Positions 33,520-44,715 of a stretch of DNA of 64,000 nucleotides are shown piece by piece (the first letter of the stretch is position 1; each line of letters opens with the position of its first letter). Under the pieces are notes generated by a model. It did no database searches. It was not told the origin of the DNA and saw only the letters and a program-made list of their open reading frames with translations. The stretch comes from Agapetus fuscipes (taxonomy: Eukaryota > Arthropoda > Insecta > Trichoptera > Glossosomatidae), in the NCBI GenBank assembly GCA_951799405.1, contig OX637339.1:10974001-11038000 (forward strand). Direction: 5' to 3'. A program made the position numbers and the translations under genes.

Positions 33520-34479
33520 AAGTGGGGGGGGCCCAGTGTTTGTTTTGTTTATCTACTATTTGATTCAAAACTGACCTTTCAATAAAATTGTCTTAAGAAT
33601 CACATTCTACACAATCTGAGCTAAGAAAATTACGTGAAACACGATAATGTGAGAGTGGTTTTCAAAATTTTTAAAATAAATTTCCAGTTTTCATAAAGCA
33701 CATTGGTCCAATACGCATACAAACATTGCTCATGTGGAATAACCTCTGATGGACATAAGACAAACAAGCACTAAGGGGACGAAGTACTAACTGACAGTCC
33801 CTTCGATAACTATTATCGTAGGTAGTAGTTTTCCAGATAGTGATAATAATGGATAGGTGTCAGATATATCTGTGAGCTAATTCATTTAGGATTTACGCAA
33901 CTGCAGTTGGGTAACACACCAGTAAGCCTGTGCAGCTGGATTATTTTATTAATGGGGAAATGCTCCTATACGGGCACACTGCTATGTATAAATATAACAC
34001 GTAAAGCCTTCACTATATGTGCCAGTTTTGGCTTAATGTCTACTTTTACTTTGTCCCTTGACTTGTCTGTCTATGCGTCAGCGATACAAAAACTTTGCAC
34101 TGAGAAATAAAATGGATTTAGGATTCAGAATATCGTCACTTTAAAGGTAAAACTGAATAATACCGATTCCCTGATTAGAAAAATTGTGGATAAAACATTT
34201 TATTGGTAGTAACTTCCCATAGTAAATGAACTAATTGTGAGGAAACGCTCATGAAAATTTTTTAAACTACAGGATTGTCACACTTTTTTTAGTGTTTTCT
34301 GTTGTAGAAAATAAGAACAAAGGTGCATTTATCTCTGAAACTCACGTAAGCTGAATATATCACTTACCTTTAAGGTATCAATATATTTCTAAAAATAAGC
34401 ATATATTTTTTTAAATAAATTTTTAATTCATTCGGGTTAGAACATGTTATATTTGTTTTTTTTCAATCCGTCGACGTTT
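33520..34479. other. Intergenic DNA, nothing recognised
   Basis: AT-rich. A 67-codon frame at 33907 has no supporting feature. Confidence 0.4.
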
Positions 34480-34660
34480 CGCTGCTAAGTTATACATGTT
34501 GCACGTGTGTCCACAAAATAAAAATCCTGATCTCATATGAACATAAGCCCTGAAACTCTTGTCGCGTTTTCCTGAAAGAGGAAATTTCAAAGTGCATAAC
34601 TTCTTACAGTACTACGTCAGTCTCATAACCAACCTACTTTTCAAGGAACAAAAGGCTAAA
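34480..34660 (-). mobile_element. LINE 3'-tail copy, antisense, diverged
   Basis: The blocks acgtgtgtccacaaaataaa, gaacataagccctgaaactc and gtcagtctcataaccaacct follow the reversed consensus. Confidence 0.65.
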
Positions 34661-35069
34661 AATAAAATAAAATAAACTTATGTTCCAAAATGATTAAAAA
34701 ATTGGAAATTTCTTCATGTCTTTTAGTGTAATTTTCGCTACCACTTGGTTTAGTTTGGCTGTTTTTGTAGTGCAGCTTTTGGACACAAAAAGGTTCAATT
34801 TGAAATGTTCAGCACAACTGCTTCGCGTTATCTATGGCCCTTTGATTTGGAATGCAAATGTTTCATTTTTTGAAAGTCTCGCCTACACACAAACTCACAC
34901 ACACTCGAAAACACGTAAACTTACACACACATTTTAATGACAGTTACGTCACAAAAAAACTGACAATATGGTGAAAAAAATAGCTGGACAGTATCTTGCT
35001 AGGTAGTCAAACCACGAAACTAATAGTTTACTATAATGCAAGCAGAATTCTAATAAAGAATTAGAAACC
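34661..35069. other. Intergenic DNA, nothing recognised
   Basis: Short cacacac runs at 34890-34930. No gene. Confidence 0.4.
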
Positions 35070-35145
35070 TCAGTTGGTGTTTGAGTTACTTGCATTCCAT
35101 GCCGAGAGCTGGGGCTCAAATCTCACCGAGGATGTCAAAAAATTA
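35070..35145 (+). mobile_element. SINE B head fragment
   Basis: tgcattccatgccgagagct and a mutated B box (ggctcaaatctcacc); the body is absent. Confidence 0.6.
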
Positions 35146-35261
35146 TGTATAATTAATATTAAATTTAATAAATACATTTTTTTAGTGCCGTTTTGTGATT
35201 TTATTGATGAACAGACACGCCTTTAAATTTAATTTAAAAACATTGGCACTATCTACGTGAA

Positions 35262-35496
35262 CTTATAGGCAACATGAGGCTGACCACCCATACTGTAAAA
35301 ACTAGGTTCACTTTTGCCAATACCACCCCGGTTTCAGGGAAAGGCTGCAGGAGTTTCAGGGGTTGTATTCATGGAAGGCTTGGTATTCACTCAATCAGCA
35401 TGTGTAAGCGCGTATTTATTAAATAGCACTTGTGGGCATACATTAAATATGAGCCTTAAATGTCAGTACATATTTGCAACTTAGATTATAGATTTT
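35262..35496 (+). mobile_element. LINE 3'-tail copy, diverged
   Basis: gaggctgaccacccatactg through gcaacttagattatagattt. Confidence 0.75.
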
Positions 35497-35818
35497 AAAA
35501 CAATATATCAATCGAAACAAAAAAATTAAAGCTGTAGCCATAATAAATAAATATTTCAAAATGATTATTGCATGAATTTGCATACATCAACCAGATAAAG
35601 CCAACCAATGCACTTGAATTCATAACACATTCAATTTCAGTCCATGGTGGTGGCTATTTTTTAAAAACAAAATACCTGACATAACCTCAAAATTGAAACT
35701 GAAGAGAAGGAGCGCCAGTTAAATTCAAATTAATTTTGAAGAATAGTGTGAAGCTGTGTATTCTATTCCAAACAAAAATTCAAAAGTGTGAATAGTGAAT
35801 TGTGGCGGGATTCTCGAC

Positions 35819-36187
35819 ATGTATTCCAACGAGAGCCAGTCTGCCCCCGCATTGATTTTTGGATGTAATATGTGGTTTGTGTTTTCGTTTTGTACACTGT
35901 TTACTGGGACTTGTTACGTGATTGCTGGCGCTGGACACATATCTGACACCACCGGCTGCTCCGCCCGTCAGTTCCAGTGCGCCAACGGGCGCTGCATTCC
36001 CTGCACCTGGGTGTGTAACGACTGCGACGACAACTCTGATGAGAACCCCAAGGAGTGCCTAGCTACAGGAGGCTGGGTGTTGCACGGCGAGGGGGCCCAG
36101 CGTAGAGACGCGGGCATGGGCGAGGACCCACGTAGCCCGCCAGGAGCTACTCCGGCAACGCCAACTTTAACTTCAACATCATCCTGA
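35819..36187 (+). CDS. Secreted or membrane protein with one LDL-receptor class A module
   Basis: The frame from ATG 35819 (or the in-frame ATG 35870, which gives a cleaner signal peptide) has a hydrophobic segment [20 protein letters not shown] at about residues 19-38. A cysteine-rich module follows: six-cysteine spacing over [32 protein letters not shown]. The DDNSDE calcium-binding signature is intact; one extra cysteine (IPCTWVC) is unusual. LDLa modules bind lipoproteins or other extracellular ligands. Codon use is GC-rich, unlike the surroundings. After the module the frame becomes low-complexity and stops at 36187. A splice donor may lie inside that part, so the true protein is probably longer. 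The specific family is not recognised. Confidence 0.7.
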   Translation: MYSNESQSAPALIFGCNMWFVFSFCTLFTGTCYVIAGAGHISDTTGCSARQFQCANGRCIPCTWVCNDCDDNSDENPKECLATGGWVLHGEGAQRRDAGMGEDPRSPPGATPATPTLTSTSS

Positions 36188-36416
36188 CATAAGCACCCTG
36201 CGACTTTCCTAGAGGGAGAAGCCGACACCCCGATTAGGATTAGGATTAGGATTTAATTAATTTTATATAATGATCATTATAATAATTTATTTATTTATTT
36301 TTAATATTTTAATTTTTTAATAATTTTAATATTATTAATTTTTTATTCTTATTGTTGTTACGAGTATTATTTGATACCTATATTTTTATTTAGTTTTTTT
36401 GTATTAAATAAGGCCT
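36188..36416. other. AT-rich leader of the LINE, or spacer
   Basis: Starts with three ggatta hexamers (36232-36256), then AT-rich DNA up to the LINE frame. The exact 5' end of the LINE is not visible. Confidence 0.4.
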
Positions 36417-38152
36417 ATGAACGCCAACATAAGCTCAGTTCCACTTTGCAGAGACACCGCCAGAAACTTGCTCAGAGAGAATGAATGGGTGATTGGAACT
36501 TGGAATGTCAGAAGAATGAATGAGTGTAAGGAGAAGGAAATTGTGAATGTGATGAATGAAAAGAGAATACAAGTGATGGGTGTGACAGAGACAAAAATGA
36601 AAGGGAATGGTGAAAAAGTACTAATGAATGGTGAATTGTATATCTGGTCAGGTGTAGAAGATGGGAATGAAAGACAAGGTGTTGGCGTGATCGTTAGTGA
36701 AAATGTGAAAGGATGCATAACGGGTTACAAAAGAGTCTCCCCAAGAATCTTGATTGTTAAATTTAAAACAAACAAGATGAGAATTTTCTTGGTGGCCTGT
36801 TATGCTCCTGTAGATTCAGAATGTATGGAGGTGAAAATGAATTTTTGGAACGAGTTGAATGCAGCTGTGCGTGAAAGTAAGAAGAATGAATTCATTATAA
36901 TTTTGGGTGATATGAATGGATGGGTAGGTAAGCAAAGAGATAAATGTGTGAAAATTGTTGGTCCTAGTGGACGAGGTGTAGTCAATGATAATGGGCGACA
37001 CCTGTTAGCTTTGTGTGCAGAGCACAGCCTTTTTGCATCAAACACATGGTTTCGGCATAAGGATGTGCATCTGTACACAAGGCAGATTGTGGGAAGTCGC
37101 ACAATCATTGACTACATCTGTGTAGATGAAAGACTGAGAGGAGCCGTAAGAGATAGCCGTGTCTATCGTGGGCCTGAAATAGGCAGTGACCACTATCTCT
37201 TATGCGCTAAAATAATGATTGGAGAAGTAAGCAAGAAGAAACGTAAGAAGAAAGTAAGAAAGCCAAGAATAAAAGTAGAAAGTCTGAGTGATGAAAACGT
37301 GAAAGTGAAGTATAAATCAGAATTACAAAAAATGTTAAGTGTGAATGAACTTGAAAAGAATGTGAATGAAAAAGATATTGAAAGCATGTGGAAGGATATG
37401 AAAGAAAGAATAATTGAATGCGCTAAAAAAATATGTGGGGTAACGAAAGGTGGAAGATTGAAAGGGGATGCCTGGTGGAATGCTAAAGTAAAAGAGGCTG
37501 TGAAAGTAAAGAAGGAATGTTACAAAAAGTGGCTGAACGACAGGAATGATAGAAAGCTAGAAGATGAATATAAGATAGCCAAGCGAATGGTGAAGAATGT
37601 AGTTTATGAAAGCAAAGCGAATGAACAGAGAAAGATTGATGAAAAAATGAACAGAAGTTTCACCGACAGTAGGAAGGAATTCTGGAGATGGGTCGGTGCC
37701 ATTAGGAATAAAGATTCTGCATTGACCACCCCAGGATTCAAAAGTGCTGTTGGTGAGATGGTATGGGAGAATGATGAAGTATGTAAGAGATGGAAAGAAT
37801 ATTTTGAAGGGATTTTTGGTCGGGGCGAAAGAAATTTGTTTGGAAAAATGACAGAAGAGAATGAATTTAGGATTTTGAAAGAAGAAATAAAAGTATCTAT
37901 TGAATGTTTGAAGAATGGAAAGTCTGCTGGGTTTGATGGAATAAATGGTGAAATGTTGAAAGCAGGAGGTGAATGCGTGATAGATTGGATGTACGAATTA
38001 TGTAAGCTTTGTGTGAATGCAGGAGTAGTACCGATAGATTGGAGGAAGGCAGTCATTGTTCCCATTTACAAAGGTAAAGGGGACAAAAAAGACTGTCAGA
38101 ACTTCAGACCAATCAGTCTACTCAGTATACCAGGAAAAGTCTTCTGTAAGGT
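36417..38152 (+). pseudogene. LINE (RTE-like) ORF, first part: AP endonuclease and start of RT
   Basis: About 580 codons. The APE-type endonuclease lies at about residues 25-265: IGTWNVRRM, the TETK catalytic glutamate, CYAPV, GDMNGW, DYICVDERL and GSDHYLL are all present. A basic linker and the first RT blocks follow (GKSAGFDGINGEMLK, IYKGKGDKKDCQNFRPISL). The frame is cut at codon 579 by an antisense copy of the element's own 3' end. It copies its RNA at a nicked genomic site (family knowledge). A single long ORF with APE plus RT suggests the RTE group; the clade is inferred. Unusually purine-rich coding strand. Confidence 0.9.
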
Positions 38153-38844
38153 CTATATCTATAATCTATAATCTAAGTTGCAAGGATATATTCATTCAAA
38201 GCTCTCAGATGTATGCCCACAAACAAACACGTGTAGTTCGCGCTTACAAATGCTGATTGTGTACTTACAAATAAAATCCAAACCTCAAATGAACATAAGC
38301 CCTGCATCTCTTGCCGACATTCCCTGAAACAGGGGTGACATTGGCAAAGTGAACCATTTTTTACAGTATGGGTGGTCAGCCTCATACCAACCTATAAGTC
38401 AAGGAATACGAGTAATAAATAACATTTAAGTATAAGAAAACAACAAAACCTTAAAAATAAATCTATACAAAAAAAGTAAAAAATGTCTTGTGTAAAAAAT
38501 GTAGCAAGCCAATAAACCAACATTAAAAATCAGCATTGCAGATTAGCCGCCACTTCTTCCTGTCCTTGCATACTTCTTTCATTTCATCCAGAGTCATAAC
38601 TTTTTTCATACAAGCTCTCCTTTTATTATGACTCTGGATATCCCATTCACTCGCTATTTCGAAAATTTGGTCCATCCATACCTTTCTCGGTCTTCCTCTT
38701 CCACGACATCCATCAATTCTTGCAGCATATACTTTCTTCGTCATTCTTTCCTCATTCATTCTCTCCAAATGTCCAAACCATCTAAGTATACTTCTTTTAA
38801 TCTTTACTTTCACACTTTCTCTTACACCTTTTTTCTTTTTTACT
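38153..38844 (-). mobile_element. Antisense 5'-truncated LINE copy inside the LINE
   Basis: 692 bp read in reverse: a coding end of about 100 residues (WFGHLERMNEERM, GCRGRGRPRKVW), 3' UTR, and terminal ctataatctataatctaag. It is flanked by taaggt on both sides (38147-38152 and 38845-38850), a 6-bp target duplication. The host frame continues exactly after the second taaggt, so this is a clean retrotransposition event. The inserted frame (38523-38813) is itself open. Confidence 0.9.
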
Positions 38845-38848
38845 TAAG

Positions 38849-40117
38849 GTGATTATAAAAAATGTGATTCTGACTACTAGTGAAAGGATTTCCGATATAC
38901 AGTCCGGCTTTATGGCCGGTAGAGGCTGTGTTGATCAGATTTTTACTCTACGACAACTTGTTGAAAAACAATTGTCGGTGAGGCGGAAGCTGTTCACGGC
39001 CTTTGTAGATCTGGAAAAGGCTTTTGACTCAGTAGACAGAGGTATGTTATGGGATGTTTTGAAAGCATACGGAGTGAATGGGGCTCTCCTAGGTGCGGTG
39101 CATGCCAACTATGAAAATAGTAAGGCATGTGTTCGTATTGATGGTGAGTATAGCGAGTGGTTTGAAGTTTATAAGGGTGTGAGGCAAGGATGTGTGATGA
39201 GTCCATGGCTATTTAACATAGTCATGGACAAGTGTGTCAGAGATGCTAGACTTAATGATTGTGGATTGATGATAGGAGAGAGCAAAGTGAGTGTTCTACT
39301 GTATGCAGATGATGCAGTTCTTGTATCTGATTCAGCAGTAGAATTGCAAACAATGCTCTCTAGATTGAATGAAGCTTTGTTAGGTAACCATCTGAAGTTA
39401 AATGCAAGTAAGACGAAAGTATTGATTTTTGAAAGAGATGATGAAAGTATGAATTATGAATTTAAAATTAATGGAATGAATGTTGATGTCGTAAATGAGT
39501 TTGTATACCTGGGAAGTAAGTTTGAAAAAGATGGAAGAATGACCGGTGAATTTGAAAGAAGAGTAATGAAGGGCAGGTGTGTACTGGGTGCCACAACTTG
39601 TATCGCCAAAAATCAAAACATATCAAAAAATGCTCGATTGGCGGTACGCAGTGGCATACTTTTACCCACCTTGATGTATGGAAGCGAGGCCTGGACGGTG
39701 AATGAAAGTGAAATTAGTAAAGTCCATACTGTTGAAATGGACTTTCTAAGAAGTATGATTGGGAAAAAACGGAGTGACAGGGTGAGGAATGATTTTGTAA
39801 GAGAAGAATGTGGTGCAAGAGAAAGTGTGAAAGTGAAGATTAAAAGAAGTTTGTTAAGATGGTTTGGGCATATGGAGAGAATGAATGAGGAAAGACTGAC
39901 GAAGAAAGTATATGTTGGTAGAATAGATGGATGTCGTGGTAGAGGAAGACCGAGAAAGGTATGGATGGACCAAATATCCGAAATTGCGAATGAATGGAAT
40001 ATCCAGAGTCATAATAAAAGAAGAGCTTGTATGAAGAAGGTTATGACTCTGGAGGAAATGAAAGAAGTATGTAAGGATAGAAAGAAATGGCGGTTGATCT
40101 GTGATGTTGGCGGCTGA
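38849..40117 (+). pseudogene. LINE ORF, second part: RT catalytic core and C-terminus
   Basis: About 420 codons. Seen: SGFMAGRGCVDQIF, FVDLEKAFDSVDR (first catalytic aspartate), GVRQGCVMSPWLFN, and LLYADDAVLV (the YADD catalytic pair). Then come the thumb and the C-terminal region with RWFGHMERMNEERL, GCRGRGRPRKVWMDQI and CKDRKKWRLICDV before the stop. All RT blocks look intact, and the only evident lesion is the upstream insertion. No zinc-knuckle was seen. Confidence 0.9.
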
Positions 40118-40213
40118 GGTTTGTTAAAGTAAAATTGGTTTTATGATTTAGTTTTTATGTCCATGTATATATTGTGATTTATTGTTTTTAAAAAATGTAA
40201 TTTGTCATGTATG

Positions 40214-40473
40214 TTCCTTGACTTATAGGTTGTTATGCGGCTGACCACCCATAATGTAAAAATTGGTTCACTTTGCCAATGTCACCTCTGTTTCAGGGAA
40301 GGACGGCAAGAGTTGCAAGGCTTATGTTCATTTGAGATTGGGTTTTTATATTGTAGGTCCACATGCGGCATGTGTTAGCGCGAAATTATACATATCTGCT
40401 TGTGGGAATGCATTTAATATAAAACTTAAATGATATATATCTTTGCAGCTTAGATTAGATGAGATTAGATTAG
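40214..40473 (+). mobile_element. LINE 3' UTR, defining copy of the tail repeat
   Basis: ccttgacttataggttgtta, gccaatgtcacctctgtttc, ttgtgggaatgcatttaata and cttagattagatgagattag. It follows the stop codon of an intact C-terminus, and so anchors the identity of all other tail copies. Confidence 0.9.
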
Positions 40474-40515
40474 CCGTCAACATTACAGATCAACCGCCAT
40501 TTTTTGTGGCCTTGC
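40474..40515 (-). pseudogene. Tiny antisense LINE C-terminal fragment
   Basis: The minus strand reads KKWRLICNV, matching KKWRLICDV. It directly abuts the 3' end of the LINE, so another head-on insertion or rearrangement occurred here. Confidence 0.55.
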
Positions 40516-41089
40516 ATGCTGGATTATTGTTTTAAAAATAAATGTTAATGGTGTATGAATTATGATGACGTCAGGTAACGTAATCTCACGCAATGGATCT
40601 GCTGGGAAGCGAGAGAGGATGCGGAAGTGCGGAGAGAAAGAAAAGAAGGGTTGCGAGAACAGGGAGGAAATGTGCTTTACACGGAATAATGCCGCTTCCT
40701 GTCTGTCTGCGCAACAGGTAACCGACATGACATGTAAATACCGATTATATAGCAGGAACCTGCACTCTACCTCTTGCCCTATTTCTATTTCCTGTTCCAA
40801 TTATTTCTTCCTCTTCTTTTTTGGTGAAGATTGGGTCAGTCTTTCATCATGTTGCGAATGTGTGATGGTGTTCCTGTGTGTTTTTAATGGTGTGAGTGTG
40901 TCTCTAGATGTTCGCAAATGTTCCAGTTCCCGATGTTCCGAGAACCGTTCATATGTTTAAATTTATGTTTTGTCTCAAGCGTGATACTTTCTCGCCCGGA
41001 AATTTTGCGAATTGAGAGGTTGAAAAGAAAAAATATTACAATCCACTTCTAATTTCATCCACATTCGCCCAACCAGAAGGATAGCATGA
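40516..41089. other. Intergenic DNA with an unassigned open frame
   Basis: A 132-codon plus-strand frame (40562-40960) has a charged N-terminal third and a Cys/Ser/Phe-rich remainder with no recognisable domain. It is not called a gene. The moderate GC of 40560-40760 is different from its flanks. Confidence 0.4.
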
Positions 41090-41092
41090 AGC

Positions 41093-41121
41093 GCTATTCT
41101 GTTGCATTCCAAACGATCTTA
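41093..41121 (+). mobile_element. MITE 'agcgct' family, left part (split)
   Basis: gaagcgctattctgttgcat and ccaaacgatctta. It continues at 42776-42905 after a Harbinger-like insertion; an uninterrupted relative is at 53904-54078. Confidence 0.7.
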
Positions 41122-42775
41122 AGGCTGGTTCGGACAAGGCGAGTAATTTAGTCAAGTAACGAGTAATTTAGTGGCTAAACGTGTGCGAACCCCAACAATT
41201 TAGTCCAGTAGTTAAGTCAATGGTTTAGTCAAGCCGATCCATTTCATTCTATTTTTTCGGGCAAGTAGCGGCCCCGCCCACCGTCCGTGGGCGAGTGTTG
41301 CCGAGAAGCCACGGAAAAGTCCGAGTCCGAAGATCCACGGAAAAGCCCGAGTCCGAGTCGAGTTTATTAGCGGCCGCGCCATTGGCCGCTCACTCTTGGC
41401 GGGGAAACGGAAATGCAAGAATGGCGGCAATTTAAATTGGCTGCAGTTTGAAAAGATAATGCCCGTTTTCAGCAAGAATATTTAAAGATAAAGTGCTGTT
41501 TAAAAATATTTAAGTACTTAAGAACTTCTTATATTTGCGAGCCCGATGTTCCGCTCCCTAAACTTAGCGACCTGTCAGTGAGGTTATGTCATGTTTAAAC
41601 TGTAAATAAGTGGATATGCACACCGATATCCTTGGTTTTTTAGAAACTCTTGAGAATATAGAAGTTGCTAGGACTTATCTACTTCCAAAAAGTTTTGAGA
41701 AAGGTAATTTTTTTTCGATAAGAATAGTATGACATCGATTTTTGGTGCGGATATCAGCTGTCAAAAATACAATCATGTAGCTCCTTGCTGACAATAGAGC
41801 TGTACAAATATAGTTTTGGTAAAGATGTTGTGGAAATAACTATTATCGTCCATGAATTTATTACGTATTTAAAAACATCGATCTTTTACATTGATCGATG
41901 TTTATAGGTACCTACCATAAATTTGTCATATCACAGGCCTTATGATATCCTTCAGATGGATTGTTACTTATTGTTTTGTACAGAAACAATTCAGTGACAC
42001 ACGGGGATAACTAATTAGAGGCATTACAATTTTATGCCACTGTAAGCCATCAGCTGGTATATCTGTGACAGACGTGAGAGGCGTATGTAGCAGGATTGAA
42101 CAAGTTTCTCGCGGTCAGCCTCTGAAAAGTTGAACCATGTTTCTTCTTTAACTTGATAATTGATTGGTGACCGCCGTGTATTTGAAAATGCCGATTTTAC
42201 ATGTTGAATATTGATGTTAATTGTCAACAACGAAAAACGCAACAGAGAAATGCATCTGAATGCAGCTGCAGACTAGAGCCGTATTATAGTGTGTGCATAC
42301 AAAATATACTTTGTACACATCATTGAAAAGATAAAAATTCAATTAAAAAATAATGTTTGCAGCGTAAATGGTAGATATTATTATAAACATCAAATAGTCA
42401 TGTGTTGTTTTTATTTAAAATGTGTATATTATTTTATAAACCATAAAATACATTTCGAATTTACAAAAGTCGAGTTTCGAAGTTGTTTGCTAAACAGGCT
42501 CCTAGCTAGGTGGCCGGGCATAAATCAGTTATTATTACCAAACCATAGCCAATTTAAAGGGCTTTATAATAACATGATTTTAATACTCAATTAATATTTT
42601 CAAACTGCAGCCAATTCAAATTTTCCGCCATTATAGAAAGGGCTTTCTGCAGCCAACTTCGCACTTGTGTACTGTACTGGACCGTAATGCGAACGCTTCA
42701 CGGGCGAGTAGCGCCCCGCCCACTACTAAATTACTCGTTACTTGACTAAATCAGTGGCCTTGTGCGAACTAGCCT
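41122..42775. mobile_element. Harbinger-like element, 1,654 bp, TTA duplication
   Basis: The left end aggctggttcggacaaggcg and right end ccttgtgcgaactagcct are inverted. The similarity extends through tttagtcaagtaacgagtaa and, further in, a GC-rich cgcccac block and ggctgcagtttgaaaa. TTA lies at 41119-41121 and 42776-42778. No transposase frame was recognised. The relative at 53904 shows the site without the insertion. Confidence 0.8.
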
Positions 42776-42905
42776 TTAGAGCGACGAGATAGCGATTCGT
42801 GTGCAAAAATAAGGTGTACTACTGTGATTTTGTTTTATCTACGGAGTTCTTTCGCAAGCGCTAGCAAGCTTCGACTTGGATTGATATCCAAAGTGTGAGG
42901 AATTT
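42776..42905 (+). mobile_element. MITE 'agcgct' family, right part
   Basis: gcgacgagatagcgattcgt, ggagttctttcgcaagcgct and ggattgatatccaaagtgtg. The far right end is replaced by an antisense LINE tail. Confidence 0.7.
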
Positions 42906-42913
42906 AAAACAAC

Positions 42914-42977
42914 TTTTGCCGACCTTCCCTGACACGGGGGTGACATTGGCAAAGTGAACCATTTTTTACAGTATGGG
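42914..42977 (-). mobile_element. LINE 3'-tail fragment, antisense
   Basis: ttttgccgaccttccctgac, then gacattggcaaagtgaacca and acagtatgggt. Only the inner part of the tail is present. Confidence 0.7.
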
Positions 42978-43137
42978 TAATAATTTGGAAAAATGCTTTA
43001 TTTTGCATTCCGTAAGTATAATTTTTAACTCGTCGGTCTAATTAGACCGACATTCTTTCTATTTTCTCTATTATTTTCCGCCTCTATGGTGGTTGGCCAC
43101 TTAGTCAGGAGAGCGCCTCCCGAACAGTCTCTACTAA

Positions 43138-43374
43138 GTCGCAAGGATATATTCATTCAAAGCTCTCAGATGTATGCCCACAAACAAACACGTGTAGTTG
43201 ATTCGCGCTTACAAATGCTGATTGTGTACTTACAAATAAAATCCAAACCTCAAATGAACATAAGCCCTGCAACTCTTGCCGACATTCCATGAAACAGGGG
43301 TGACATTGGCAAAGTGAACCATTTTTTACAGTATGGGTGGTCAGCCTTATACCAACCTATAAGTCAAGGAATTC
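43138..43374 (-). mobile_element. LINE 3'-tail copy, antisense
   Basis: Reversed consensus from taagtcgcaaggatatattc to caacctataagtcaaggaat. It shares atattcattcaaagctctca with the insertion at 38153, so both derive from the same subfamily. Confidence 0.85.
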
Positions 43375-44190
43375 ACAAAGAATCACTTTGCATTTTTGTT
43401 TGTAAATTCAAAATCATCGAGCCCTAAACCCTCACGGCTGTAATCTTTCAGTGATTTCTGAGCCTCCTTTGCTTTGTGCAAACACTTGGGAAAGTGTAGC
43501 TTCTCGGGAGGGCCTTCTGCCAGTCGTACTCACATAACTTTCGCATGCGAGTCCTGTGACACATCCTCGGATGGGATGGATATACAGGGCGTGGGTTAGT
43601 GGAGGGGAGACTGACCCTGAGAGAAGGTGTTGTATAATTTTTAGAAAGGTAACAGGTAAGTTTTACCTTCCACATAATGCATGCGCAAGGATTGAAAGCA
43701 AATTTGACGAACACAAAATGCGTGTAAAAAATAAATTCTGACATGTGTATGCAACAGCGAATGCTTTGTAATCAAAAAGAAAGACGCAAAAAATGGTCGA
43801 CCCCGAGGGTAGCAAAAAACTCAAAGTAGGTCATTAAGGAAAGGGTTGGGGTTCAGATCTCGCACAAGGCTGTACATACTGCATGAAGTAAAATGTATAG
43901 GTGTAAGACTGGTGTATCATTAATTATATAGGGTGGAAGGTACACATATTGGCCACTTCTTATCTTCAAAATTCATTTTGGAATATTTAATTTAGTTCTT
44001 TTAGGAATAAATTTAGGCAACTAAAATAACAACAGAGTTGCAATAAAAGTTCTTAAATGTTTTAAAAGTGCTTTATATTTTTAGAGGAACTGCATTAAGC
44101 TTTGATTAAAAATTAACTTATCATTAAAAAGTTCGATAAACAGGTTATCTAATAGTAATGACGAATCTCAACAAAGGTGAATAGTTATAC
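43375..44190. other. Intergenic DNA, nothing recognised
   Basis: Two opposing frames near 43448-43744 have no domains. Confidence 0.4.
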
Positions 44191-44480
44191 TTAAAACAAA
44201 TCAAGAACCAGTCCTCCGAGAGGGCTGGTTCTTGATTTCTTGTAGAGGCTGAGAAAGTCTTGCGGGTATTGAAATAATGCACTCGGAACATTTTTGAATT
44301 TGGAACTTTCTCGACCTGCACACGTCAGTCTTACCGTCCTTAGCCACCACAACATATTTGTTTTCCTTTTCCCAAGCAACCCGGCTAGGTGTCGATACAA
44401 ATTTGTCTATGTCAATTCACGTGTGGACCTCATTACAGAAACGGAAAATCATTTCTGACCTCTTTGATGGGGATCGGCCG
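44191..44480 (-). mobile_element. SINE B, antisense, split by other DNA
   Basis: Body part 44195-44275 (ggctggttcttgatttcttg) and head-proximal part 44437-44480 (gaaacggaaaatcatttctg, gatggggatcgg). Between them lies repeat H (agcaacccggctaggtgtcg, ctatgtcaattcacgtg), which recurs at 57660-57980. Confidence 0.5.
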
Positions 44481-44675
44481 AACTCATAAAGTCATGGATC
44501 TAGGGTTTTTCCTGAAAATGAGAGAAATAAATGGAAACACTGAGAATAGCATTTTCGGGAGTCAATCCTAGATTTTCATTGGTTTGTTGTTCAAAAAACT
44601 TTTCTTTTATTTAAACACTGTTTTTTAATTCACACATGTAATATATTTAAAAAAAATATATTATTATGCAAACGT
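44481..44675. other. AT-rich spacer, nothing recognised
   Basis: No features were seen. Confidence 0.4.
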
Positions 44676-44715
44676 TTTCGACTTAGTTAATAATTATCAG
44701 GTAGGAAAATGTTAC
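44660..44715 (-). ncRNA. Hammerhead-like motif, degraded, copy 3
   Basis: On the minus strand: CTGATAA (44700-44694), a spacer, then GAAAACGTTTG (GAAA 44679-44676). The core has one change (CUGANGA to CTGATAA), and stem II (taattattaacta) is weak. It is included for its match in order and in the cgtttg flank. Confidence 0.3.

Larger units (their letters stand above)
36417..40473 (+). mobile_element. Nearly complete LINE retrotransposon, self-interrupted
   Basis: Coding parts 36417-38152 and 38849-40117, insertion 38153-38844, 3' UTR 40118-40473 ending in gattagatgagattagatta. Without the insertion the frame would be about 1,000 codons, the usual size for a one-ORF APE-LINE. Its 3' UTR is the source of the 240-bp tail found across the window. 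Confidence 0.85.

Noticed and set aside
36232..36256. Insect telomere repeat (TTAGG)
   Set aside because: The unit is a six-base ggatta present only three times, not a TTAGG array.
38523..38813. Independent 96-codon gene on the minus strand
   Set aside because: It is the C-terminus of the LINE protein in the antisense insertion, not a host gene.
40562..40960. 132-codon open frame after the LINE
   Set aside because: No domain, biased composition (Cys/Ser/Phe), no splice or promoter context; likely chance.
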